From Mucilaginibacter gossypii (GTDB taxonomy: Bacteria; Bacteroidota; Bacteroidia; Sphingobacteriales; Sphingobacteriaceae): a stretch of 64,000 nt of DNA. Under the pieces are notes generated by a model. That model searched no databases and was not told the DNA's origin. It was given only the letters and a program-made list of their open reading frames with translations. The stretch spans positions 124,001 to 188,000 of the forward strand of contig NZ_FNCG01000015.1 of assembly GCF_900100945.1 (NCBI RefSeq). The letters are read 5' to 3'. Position 1 is the stretch's first letter, and the number at the start of each line of letters is the position of its first letter. Made by a program: the position numbers and the translations under genes. Positions 25,912 to 33,157 of this stretch are shown one piece after another.

Positions 25912-27480
25912 ATGAATAAATTACCACTATTGCTCATCGCGCTGGCTTCGGCAACGACAGCCTGTGCCCAGCAGAATGCCACGGCAATGAAATATGCCGG
26001 GCTCATAACTGCTGAAGATGCGAAAAAGCACCTGAGCATCCTGGCTTCGGATGCCTTTGAAGGCCGCGAAACGGGCAAACCAGGCGCTGAAAAGGCCGCT
26101 AACTATATAGCCGCCGAATTTAAAAAATTAGGCCTGCAGGCACCCGTTAACGGCTCATACTTTTTTGACGTGCCACTTACCGAAAATGCTTTAAAAGTAA
26201 CAGCATTTACTGTTAATGGTAAATCGTTTGAGTATGGTACCGATTTTTATTTAGGAGGAGCATTCCCGGATAAAAGCACATCTGTAAGTGATATCGTTTT
26301 TGTTGGCTACGGTACCGATGCCGAAATAGGCAGCACTGATCTGGCGGGTAAAATTATACTTTGGATCAACGAAGATAAACCCGAAGCAGGCACAACACCA
26401 AACACCAGCTACCGCATGAGCAATGCGCGTATGAAGGTTGTAAAAAACTTACAAAGCAAAAATCCGGCTATTATATTAGCTGCTAACCCTGGTATTGCCG
26501 CCGCACTGGCCCGTTTTGGAAAAAGCGTAACAAGTCCGCGGTTAACCATTAAAGACGAAGCAGGCAAACCGGCAAACACCAATGCCCCTGTATTTAACAT
26601 CACTGCAGCGTTGGCTGACGAACTGATAAAACCAACCGGCAAAACTTATGCTGATCTTAAATCTGCTTCGGCAGCATCTACTACTCCTGCAACAGACATT
26701 AAAAACAACGTGGTTATAAACTACGCAACTACTAAAAAAGATGTAAAAGCGGTTGATGTGTTAGGCTATATGCAGGGTACCGACCTGAAAGATGAAGTGT
26801 TGGTCTTTTCGGCACATTATGACCACATCGGTTTAAACCCCGACGAAAAGGCTAAAGATAAAGTGAACAACGGTGCCGATGATGATGGATCAGGTACTAC
26901 CGGCGTTCTGGAAATTGCTCGCGCGTTCGCTAAAGCTAAAAAAGATGGGCACGGGCCACGCCGCAGCATCCTGTTTTTAGGTAACATTGGCGAAGAGAAA
27001 GGTTTATTAGGGTCTGAGTATTATTCAGATCATCCTGTATTCCCACTGGCTAATACCATTACCGATTTAAACATTGATATGATTGGCCGCGTTGGTGAAG
27101 AATATATCGGCAAACCCGATTCTGCAAATTATGTCTACCCCATCGGGTCGGCCATGCTAAGCAAAGAACTGCATGAAATTGGCGAGAATGCCAATAACAC
27201 TTATACCAAGTTAAAGCTTGATTACAAGTATGACGATCCAAATGATCCAAACAGGTTTTACTACCGCAGCGATCATTACAATTTTGCAAAACATGGCGTA
27301 CCAATCATCTTCTACTTCAACGGTGTACACGCTGATTACCACCAGCCGGGTGATGAAGTAAGCAAAATCAATTTCCCGCTACTCGCCAAACGCGCTCAAC
27401 TGGTATTTTACACAGGATGGGAGCTTGCTAACCGCGATAAACGCCCTGTAGTGGATGAAGCTGCTGCCCGAGGGAAATAG
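25912..27480 (+). CDS. Secreted M28-family zinc aminopeptidase
   Basis: Taken from the ATG at 25912 (MNKLPLLLIALASATTACAQ), a 522-residue exported protein; the frame upstream is repeat sequence. A PA-type insert domain covers about 110-250. The catalytic di-zinc centre is present in order: SAHYDHIGLN (His), NNGADDDGSGTTGVLE (bridging Asp), NIGEEKGLLGSEYY (catalytic Glu and zinc Glu), NIDMIGRV (Asp) and NGVHADYHQPGDE (His). The signal peptide ends near ACAQ; a Cys there does not fit the lipobox well. It probably trims peptides in the periplasm or outside the cell. Confidence 0.9.
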   Translation: MNKLPLLLIALASATTACAQQNATAMKYAGLITAEDAKKHLSILASDAFEGRETGKPGAEKAANYIAAEFKKLGLQAPVNGSYFFDVPLTENALKVTAFTVNGKSFEYGTDFYLGGAFPDKSTSVSDIVFVGYGTDAEIGSTDLAGKIILWINEDKPEAGTTPNTSYRMSNARMKVVKNLQSKNPAIILAANPGIAAALARFGKSVTSPRLTIKDEAGKPANTNAPVFNITAALADELIKPTGKTYADLKSASAASTTPATDIKNNVVINYATTKKDVKAVDVLGYMQGTDLKDEVLVFSAHYDHIGLNPDEKAKDKVNNGADDDGSGTTGVLEIARAFAKAKKDGHGPRRSILFLGNIGEEKGLLGSEYYSDHPVFPLANTITDLNIDMIGRVGEEYIGKPDSANYVYPIGSAMLSKELHEIGENANNTYTKLKLDYKYDDPNDPNRFYYRSDHYNFAKHGVPIIFYFNGVHADYHQPGDEVSKINFPLLAKRAQLVFYTGWELANRDKRPVVDEAAARGK

Positions 27481-27518
27481 TGAGTGGTTGATGGGGAGAG
27501 TGGTTCTCTCATCAAAAT

Positions 27519-27557
27519 AAAACACAAAAGGCGCACAATATGCGCCTTTTGTGTTTT
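27519..27557. terminator. Intrinsic terminator after the M28 peptidase
   Basis: AAAACACAAAAGGCGCA and TGCGCCTTTTGTGTTTT form a perfect 17-bp stem with a 5-nt loop. It is close in sequence to the hairpin at 13913-13955. Confidence 0.85.
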
Positions 27558-27568
27558 ATAAATAACTC

Positions 27569-27685
27569 CCGTGGGTTTAGCGCAGCGTAACCCGTGGGTT
27601 GTATCGGTTAAGTTTTCAACTTAACCACTGAAGCTGAAAGCTTCAATTATTTAGAACCACGGGTTACGCTGCGCTAAACCTACGG
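27569..27685. repeat. Intergenic inverted repeat family R8 (GGTTTAGCGCAGCGTAACCC)
   Basis: The left arm reads GGTTTAGCGCAGCGTAACCC within 27569-27600. The right arm GGGTTACGCTGCGCTAAACC lies within 27655-27685. The two are complementary over about 30 bp. Two small hairpins, GTTAAGTTTTCAACTTAAC and GAAGCTGAAAGCTTC, sit in the loop. Confidence 0.75.
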
Positions 27686-27802
27686 CAATGAGAAGCTTTT
27701 AAAACCTTCTAACATGTTATCTGTTCAAAAACAACCACCCATATAATCAACTTAATCAACCACTCACCCAAAAAATAAAACAAAAATCCTACTTTCGCAT
27801 AT

Positions 27803-29191
27803 ATGGGAGCAACCGCTGAAGAATTTTTGGTAAAATCGGAGGAGAAGGCTTTTGATGCCGATCACCGTCGCATCATCAACTTCAATATTGACCGGTACAA
27901 TACAGCGGTATCGCGGGGCCTTTCGCGCATTATCAATTTAGATAATGCCAAAAAGAAAGGTCATGTGCTTAAATGGAAGGTGATGGAAAACCTGGATAAG
28001 TTCCTACCCGAATTTGAGGCCAATTTTCAGAAACGAGGCGGCAAGGTGATCTGGGCAAATGACGTTGAGGAGGCCCAGCGCGAAATCCTGAACATCATCA
28101 AAAAAGCCAACGCCAAAACTGTGGTGAAATCCAAATCGATGGTTACGGAAGAAATTCACCTGAACGAGTTTTTAGAGAGCAATCAAATAGAATCGCTTGA
28201 AACCGACCTGGGTGAATATATAGTGCAGCTGCTGGGCCAAAAGCCATATCATATTGTTACCCCGGCTATGCACCTCAGCAAGGAGGATATCGCGAAACTT
28301 TTCCACGAAAAATTTGGCACCCCCATTGATGCCACGCCCGAACAAATTACCCTGAAAGCCCGTGAGTTGCTTCGTGAAAAATATGTACAGGCCGATGTAG
28401 GTATTACCGGTGCCAATTTCTTATTAGCAGATACCGGCAGCATCGCCATCAGCGAAAATGAAGGCAACGCGCGCCTTTGTACTACATTCCCTAAAATCCA
28501 TATTGCCATTGTGGGGATCGAGAAGATCATCCCTTCCATTACCGATCTGGACTTGTTTTGGCCAATGCTATCTACTCATGGTACCGGCCAAAATCTTACG
28601 GTTTACAATACTATATTAAGTGGTCCGCGCCGGCCGGATGAAACCGACGGACCTGAGGAAATGTACGTAGTACTGCTGGATAATGGCCGCACCAACCTGC
28701 TGGCAAAAAAAGACCAGCGCCAGGGCCTTTACTGCATCCGTTGCGGGGCTTGCCTTAACGGTTGCCCCATTTATAAAAACATTGGAGGCCACACTTATGC
28801 CACCACTTACAGTGGCCCGATAGGCTCTATTATTACCCCGCATACTCAGGGGATGGAAAATTTTAAACACCTGAGCTATGCTTCAAGCCTGTGTGGTAAA
28901 TGTACCGAGGTTTGCCCGGTTAAGATCGACATCCATAAAATGTTGCTCCTTAACCGCCGCGATGCGGTTAACGAAAACCTGGTTACCAATAAAGAACGCT
29001 GGGGCTGGGCTATCTGGAAAAAGGGAATGCTTAAACGCAAACTTACCGATTTTTTTGGCGGCGGCATGAAAAACTTCCTGCTTAAAACCTTCTTTAAACG
29101 TACCTGGGGCCATTTACGCGAGATGCCTCGGGTAGCTGATAAGTCATTTAGCAAGCAATGGCAGGAAATGAACAACACACCCGAAGAATAA
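27803..29191 (+). CDS. lutB: LutB-like iron-sulfur protein (lactate utilisation)
   Basis: A 462-residue protein of the LutB/LldF family. An N-terminal LUD domain (about 60-300) contains VKSKSMVTEEIHLN and TGANFLLADTGSI. A ferredoxin-like region follows with two [4Fe-4S] motifs, CIRCGACLNGCPIYKN and CGKCTEVCPVKIDIHK. In Bacillus LutABC oxidises L-lactate to pyruvate. Here neither LutA nor LutC flanks the gene, so they would have to lie elsewhere. The promoter-like TACTTTCG (27790) is one base off the -7 consensus. The next gene starts 4 bp after the stop. Confidence 0.88.
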   Translation: MGATAEEFLVKSEEKAFDADHRRIINFNIDRYNTAVSRGLSRIINLDNAKKKGHVLKWKVMENLDKFLPEFEANFQKRGGKVIWANDVEEAQREILNIIKKANAKTVVKSKSMVTEEIHLNEFLESNQIESLETDLGEYIVQLLGQKPYHIVTPAMHLSKEDIAKLFHEKFGTPIDATPEQITLKARELLREKYVQADVGITGANFLLADTGSIAISENEGNARLCTTFPKIHIAIVGIEKIIPSITDLDLFWPMLSTHGTGQNLTVYNTILSGPRRPDETDGPEEMYVVLLDNGRTNLLAKKDQRQGLYCIRCGACLNGCPIYKNIGGHTYATTYSGPIGSIITPHTQGMENFKHLSYASSLCGKCTEVCPVKIDIHKMLLLNRRDAVNENLVTNKERWGWAIWKKGMLKRKLTDFFGGGMKNFLLKTFFKRTWGHLREMPRVADKSFSKQWQEMNNTPEE

Positions 29192-29195
29192 TGCT

Positions 29196-29714
29196 ATGCG
29201 TAAAATAATTTTAAACGTAGCTGTTAGTCTCGACAGCTATATTGAGGGCCCTAATGGTGAGTACGACTGGTGCTTTGACGACCAGGATTATGGCCTTACC
29301 GACTTTTTTAAAGCCTGTGATGCCATCTTCATCGGGCGCAAAAGTTATGAGCTGATCATGCGTACCGATCCAAAAATGTTTGCCGCCATGAAAATTTATG
29401 TGTTTTCGGATACACTTCATGATCCCCAAGCTGATAATGTTGAAATAATAAGGCCTGCTGATTTTAAAAACAGGGTCGAAGAAATCAGGAGCCAGGAAGG
29501 ACGCGATATCTGGTTGTTTGGCGGGGCAGAACTTGTTGAAGCGTTTATCAAAAAAAATCTAATCTCCGAATTATTACTATCAGTACACCCGGTAATTTTA
29601 GGTAGTGGAAAACCACTTTTTACAAATATAAAAGAACGCATTAACCTGGTATTGCTTGATGCCGAGCAATTTTCAAGCGGACTTATTCAACTCAGGTATA
29701 TCATCAAACCGTAG
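29196..29714 (+). CDS. Dihydrofolate reductase-fold family protein (RibD C-terminal type)
   Basis: A 172-residue protein beginning RKIILNVAVSLDSYIEGPNG, the usual start of the RibD_C/DHFR-like family. FIGRKSYELIM and the NADPH-loop region WLFGGAELVEAFIKK are also present. Homologues reduce pterin- or pyrimidine-like substrates with NADPH, but most, including this type, have no assigned substrate. It follows lutB by 4 bp and probably shares its transcript. Confidence 0.85.
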   Translation: MRKIILNVAVSLDSYIEGPNGEYDWCFDDQDYGLTDFFKACDAIFIGRKSYELIMRTDPKMFAAMKIYVFSDTLHDPQADNVEIIRPADFKNRVEEIRSQEGRDIWLFGGAELVEAFIKKNLISELLLSVHPVILGSGKPLFTNIKERINLVLLDAEQFSSGLIQLRYIIKP

Positions 29715-29780
29715 TTCAAATCTGTAATTACTTGAAAGCTAAAGTTAAAGGCCTATATGCCTGCTCTGCGCTTAGTTGCC

Positions 29781-30341
29781 CTATCCTACTTCAATAACCA
29801 CAAAATCCTTTTGCATCCGTTTCACCTGCTCGGCCATGCGTTTAATAAACAGGTAATTTGCCGTACCGCCAATAACCGCGCCTACAACCGGAACCAGGCG
29901 TTCGGCAGTGCGGGTGCCTAATATCATCAGCATCCTTTCGGCAATGCCTTCCATCATGGATCTGGTGATAGCCACGCCGGCTTCCACCCTTACGGATGTT
30001 GCTACTAACGACATAAAATCGTCGAAACCATTATCATACGTGCCCCGATAATAATACATAATGCCCATAATAGCCCTAAACTGCTGGGTGATCAAATTGA
30101 TGAAATCAAATGGGATCCCCGCTACGAGGGTAAACATCCCCCCGCTGCCTGCCATAGCCCCCGAACCTGCTGCAAGACAAGCGCACTGGTTAATAAAACC
30201 TTCGAGGCCGAGTTTATCAACGCCGTTTTTTATTTTAAGCTGATCGATACCTTCAAATATTTTCCTAAACCCCATATGGGCAAGGCTTTCGGTATGTAAA
30301 CGGATATCATTACCTATTTTATTGAATTTGATGAGTTTCAT
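29781..30341 (-). CDS. EcsC family protein
   Basis: A 186-residue protein. The alternation of glycine-rich hydrophobic segments (AAGSGAMAGSGGMFTLVAG, VVGAVIGGTANYLFIKRMAE) and ITRSMMEGIAERMLM fits the EcsC family. In Bacillus EcsC is the third gene of an ABC transporter operon, but free-standing homologues are widespread and without a known function. No transporter genes are adjacent. The 215-bp gap upstream (30342-30556) shows nothing recognisable. Confidence 0.75.
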   Translation of the reverse strand: MKLIKFNKIGNDIRLHTESLAHMGFRKIFEGIDQLKIKNGVDKLGLEGFINQCACLAAGSGAMAGSGGMFTLVAGIPFDFINLITQQFRAIMGIMYYYRGTYDNGFDDFMSLVATSVRVEAGVAITRSMMEGIAERMLMILGTRTAERLVPVVGAVIGGTANYLFIKRMAEQVKRMQKDFVVIEVG

Positions 30342-30556
30342 TGTTTATAAATTATTGGCAGTTATTACGCCGCTGTACTATTAACAACAGATCCATCTGC
30401 GTGTTTGTAAATTTGGTGGAAACAGAACAAATAAGTTTTATGGGATAGCTAAGCCATATTTTTCATCCTGATCGGGATCGCTCATATAGAGGCAGGCTTT
30501 TTCAGGTGGAATGATTTTCTAAAATTGCGAGAAACTAACCTTGAAGGGTAATTAAT

Positions 30557-31480
30557 TTAACCTATATGTTTCCTTAAGTTTTCAATTGCCCCAACGGGTA
30601 CTGCCAGTTCGCCTAATTTGGCTATTACAACCTCGGGGCCGGGTAAAAACAGTGCCATAGTATTAGCCCGAATAACCTCTTGTACGCGAATCCGCAAAGG
30701 CTCACCCAATAAAGATAACCCGCCGCCCAACACTATGATATCAGGGTGAAAAAGATGTACGGCGTGTGATAAGCCGAAGCCCAGGTCGGCAGCGGTATCA
30801 TTCAATATTTTCAGCGCATCTGCATCTCCCTGTTCCAAAGCAGTTAGTAACATTTTGGCCTCGTCTCCATTTACATCCGCACAAAGTTGGGCCAGTTTAC
30901 CATCAGGCTTTTGAGCGATTACTGTACGGATCTTTTTGTCAACCGCCCAGCCCGAGCAGCTATCTTCAAGCGTAAGGCCTTCGCGGTTAAGGCGGATATG
31001 CCCTATCTCAGCTTCTCCGGGTTTTGTCCCGTGATAAATTTGGCCGTTAATGACCATTCCGGCACCTACACCACTGCCAAGAGTTACATAAAATACATGT
31101 TCATAGTTACGCCCGGCCCCTTTTAATGCCTCGCCAAGGGCAGCTGCATTAGCATCATTCTCCAAAATAACCGGTGCATTAACCTGCTGTTGCAACCAAC
31201 CCGAAATGTTAAATCCGTCCCATCCGCTTAACTGGTGCGACTTAGCAATGCAGCCCGCCTCCCTGTCAACCGGTCCGCCAAAACCGATGCTTATGCCTTT
31301 AATGATATACTCTTTTGAAATATTGGTGATGGTTTGGGCAATATGCTCCCTGATCCCTGCGGCACCCAACACTCTGTCTACCGCAAAACGAAATGCCCTG
31401 TTGACAATAAAACTATCATCGGCCAAAACTATTTGCAGTTTGGTTCCGCCTATTTCAATACCTATATAGCAATTTTGCAT
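30557..31480 (-). CDS. ROK-family sugar kinase lacking the usual zinc motif
   Basis: Start placed at the second Met (MQNCYIGIEIGGTKLQ, 31480), giving 307 residues; the frame opens 18 nt earlier. IGGTKLQIV is the ATP phosphate loop; ENDANAAALGEA contains the catalytic Asp; YVTLGSGVGAGMVING follows. ROK kinases normally carry a zinc site CxCGxxGCxE after the GH motif. Here GHIRLNREGLTLEDSCSGWA retains GH but not the Cys cluster. The protein is probably a glucose or N-acetyl-sugar kinase, but the substrate is uncertain. Confidence 0.82.
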   Translation of the reverse strand: MQNCYIGIEIGGTKLQIVLADDSFIVNRAFRFAVDRVLGAAGIREHIAQTITNISKEYIIKGISIGFGGPVDREAGCIAKSHQLSGWDGFNISGWLQQQVNAPVILENDANAAALGEALKGAGRNYEHVFYVTLGSGVGAGMVINGQIYHGTKPGEAEIGHIRLNREGLTLEDSCSGWAVDKKIRTVIAQKPDGKLAQLCADVNGDEAKMLLTALEQGDADALKILNDTAADLGFGLSHAVHLFHPDIIVLGGGLSLLGEPLRIRVQEVIRANTMALFLPGPEVVIAKLGELAVPVGAIENLRKHIG

Positions 31481-31555
31481 GGTTAAAATATCCTGCATCC
31501 CGGTTCTAAAAATCTTGCTTCTAATATCTCGCTGTCTTGTCTCCGGTTTTGGCTT

Positions 31556-32134
31556 CTACTTCCACTTAAAACTTTTAATCATCACCGCCATATCCTGCTT
31601 TATAAAACTAAGCACAGGTTGTATGGAGTCGAGCCGGGGTTCGGTGTTAAAATATAGCGCTCCCCGTATATAATTATGCACACTATCTGTAAGGAAAAAC
31701 TGCGCCGATGAAGCGGCATTGCCGTCTATGGTATAATAAATGCCATAAACTTTTTTATCAGTATAATGGATGATGCCTTCGTCAATGGATGTGGCTTTTA
31801 CGGTATGCTTAAAGGCGAAGGTGCGGGCATCCTCCACCAGTTGGTTAAACTCTTTTTTTGAGGTGATGGGCTGATAGCTTAAATGCAGCGTGGCATTAAA
31901 CCGCGGGAACTGCATGTTTATCCAGCAAGGTTTGGCACCTCGCTTTTTATCCGGTTCTATAAAGGCGTACTTGGGATATGTAAAAGCATACGGACAACCG
32001 GCAGCGTAATCCTGGTATTCTTTTTTTGGGAACGGAATGCGATAGTAGCCGCGGGGCTTGGGCGCGTAATCATGATTGCCGCTGCATGCGGACAAAAACA
32101 ATAGCACTGCTGCCAGTAAACTTACATACTTCAT
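31556..32134 (-). CDS. gldD: Gliding motility lipoprotein GldD
   Basis: Taken from the ATG at 32134 (MKYVSLLAAVLLFLSACSGN), 192 residues. The signal peptide ends in a lipobox with Cys at residue 17, and YAPKPRGYYRIPFPKKEYQ follows, the conserved GldD N-terminal signature. GldD is required for gliding and type IX secretion in Flavobacterium. Here it is separate from other gld genes. Its ATG overlaps the aroE stop codon by 4 bp, so the two are translationally coupled. The longer frame, 11 residues upstream, lies within aroE and is disfavoured. Confidence 0.88.
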   Translation of the reverse strand: MKYVSLLAAVLLFLSACSGNHDYAPKPRGYYRIPFPKKEYQDYAAGCPYAFTYPKYAFIEPDKKRGAKPCWINMQFPRFNATLHLSYQPITSKKEFNQLVEDARTFAFKHTVKATSIDEGIIHYTDKKVYGIYYTIDGNAASSAQFFLTDSVHNYIRGALYFNTEPRLDSIQPVLSFIKQDMAVMIKSFKWK

Positions 32135-32937
32135 GGATGTTTCTCCTTTGAGTTCCAGATCTCCCATGATTTTTCGGCCTGCAAAACCAGCATTTCGTAG
32201 CCATTTTTAGTTACCGCGCCGCGCTCGCGGCCGTGTTTTAAAAACAGGGTTTCTTCGGGATTATAGATCAGGTCGTACAAAATATGATTTTCGCCAATAA
32301 AATCATAAGGTATAGGCGGGCATTCATCAATATTAGGATGGGTACCCAAAGGAGTTGTATTGATGATAAGTTTGTGCTGTAAGATATGGTGTGGCTGAAG
32401 ATCTTTAAACAAAATATTATCCGCATGGTGTGTTGGCTTGCGGGTAACAACTTTATAGGTGATACCTAAATTTTCCAGTACACATTTTACTGCTTTTGCG
32501 GCACCTCCATCGCCCAAAACCAGGGCGTCATCATTGCCATCTCCAATTAAAGGCTTTAATGATTCCTCAAACCCATAAATATCGGTATTATAACCTTCCA
32601 GTCTGAAATCATGGTCTTTAACCCCTATCTCGCCCGAAAATGCGGCTTCAATCGGGCTTTCGGCAGTCACCCTGATACAGTTTACAGCGCCGGCTGTACG
32701 GGCGTCATGCTCTATCCAATCTAAAAAAGGCAGCACGTTTATTTTATGAGGAATGGTTACATTAAGGCCGCAAATATCCGGATGCTCATCAAGCAGGTCC
32801 TGCAGGTCCTTGATATGCTCAATAGGGTAAAGATCATAGCGTGCATCTGTAATCCCTTCGTTTTTGAACTTTTCGGTAAAAAACTTTTTTGAAAATGAAT
32901 GAGAGAGCGGAAAACCAATTAGCCCGTAGTGTTTCAT
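32131..32937 (-). CDS. aroE: Shikimate dehydrogenase
   Basis: Taken from the ATG at 32937 (MKHYGLIGFPLSHSFSKKFF), 268 residues. It reduces 3-dehydroshikimate with NADPH in aromatic amino acid synthesis. The substrate site Ser-x-Ser (PLSHSFS), GLNVTIPHK (catalytic Lys) and the cofactor loop VLGDGGAAKAV are present, as is INTTPLGTHP. An upstream in-frame extension of 13 residues is not family-like. It shares a 4-bp overlap with gldD, an arrangement I know from other Bacteroidota. Confidence 0.92.
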   Translation of the reverse strand: MKHYGLIGFPLSHSFSKKFFTEKFKNEGITDARYDLYPIEHIKDLQDLLDEHPDICGLNVTIPHKINVLPFLDWIEHDARTAGAVNCIRVTAESPIEAAFSGEIGVKDHDFRLEGYNTDIYGFEESLKPLIGDGNDDALVLGDGGAAKAVKCVLENLGITYKVVTRKPTHHADNILFKDLQPHHILQHKLIINTTPLGTHPNIDECPPIPYDFIGENHILYDLIYNPEETLFLKHGRERGAVTKNGYEMLVLQAEKSWEIWNSKEKHP

Positions 32938-33021
32938 GGTCAATTTTATAACGATATCAGCTGCTAAAGTAATCAATTATAGCTTAAGCTGGCATAGCTT
33001 TAATGGTGTAATATTAACAGC

Positions 33022-33036
33022 AAAACTGGCAGTTTT
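33022..33036. promoter_or_regulatory. Palindromic operator candidate upstream of the hybrid kinase
   Basis: AAAACTG and CAGTTTT flank one G. The half GGCAGTTTTA recurs in the tandem repeats at 36081-36120 on the far side of the kinase gene. Confidence 0.4.
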
Positions 33037-33157
33037 AACTATTGATTTAAAACGGGTAAGCTGAAAAAACCTTGGATAAAAATTGTTTATAAGGAGATTT
33101 ATTTCAAATTAAGGTAATTCCGGGCGCCGATAAAATTGTAATTTGGGCTTCAATATC

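Larger units (their letters stand above)
27480..27768. repeat. Composite inverted repeat R5, copy 2, containing R8
   Basis: The outer arms are GTGAGTGGTTGATGGGG (from 27480) and AATCAACTTAATCAACCACT (from 27745). Inside lie the terminator at 27519-27557 and repeat R8 at 27569-27685. This accounts for most of the 322-bp gap before the lutB-like gene. Confidence 0.6.
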
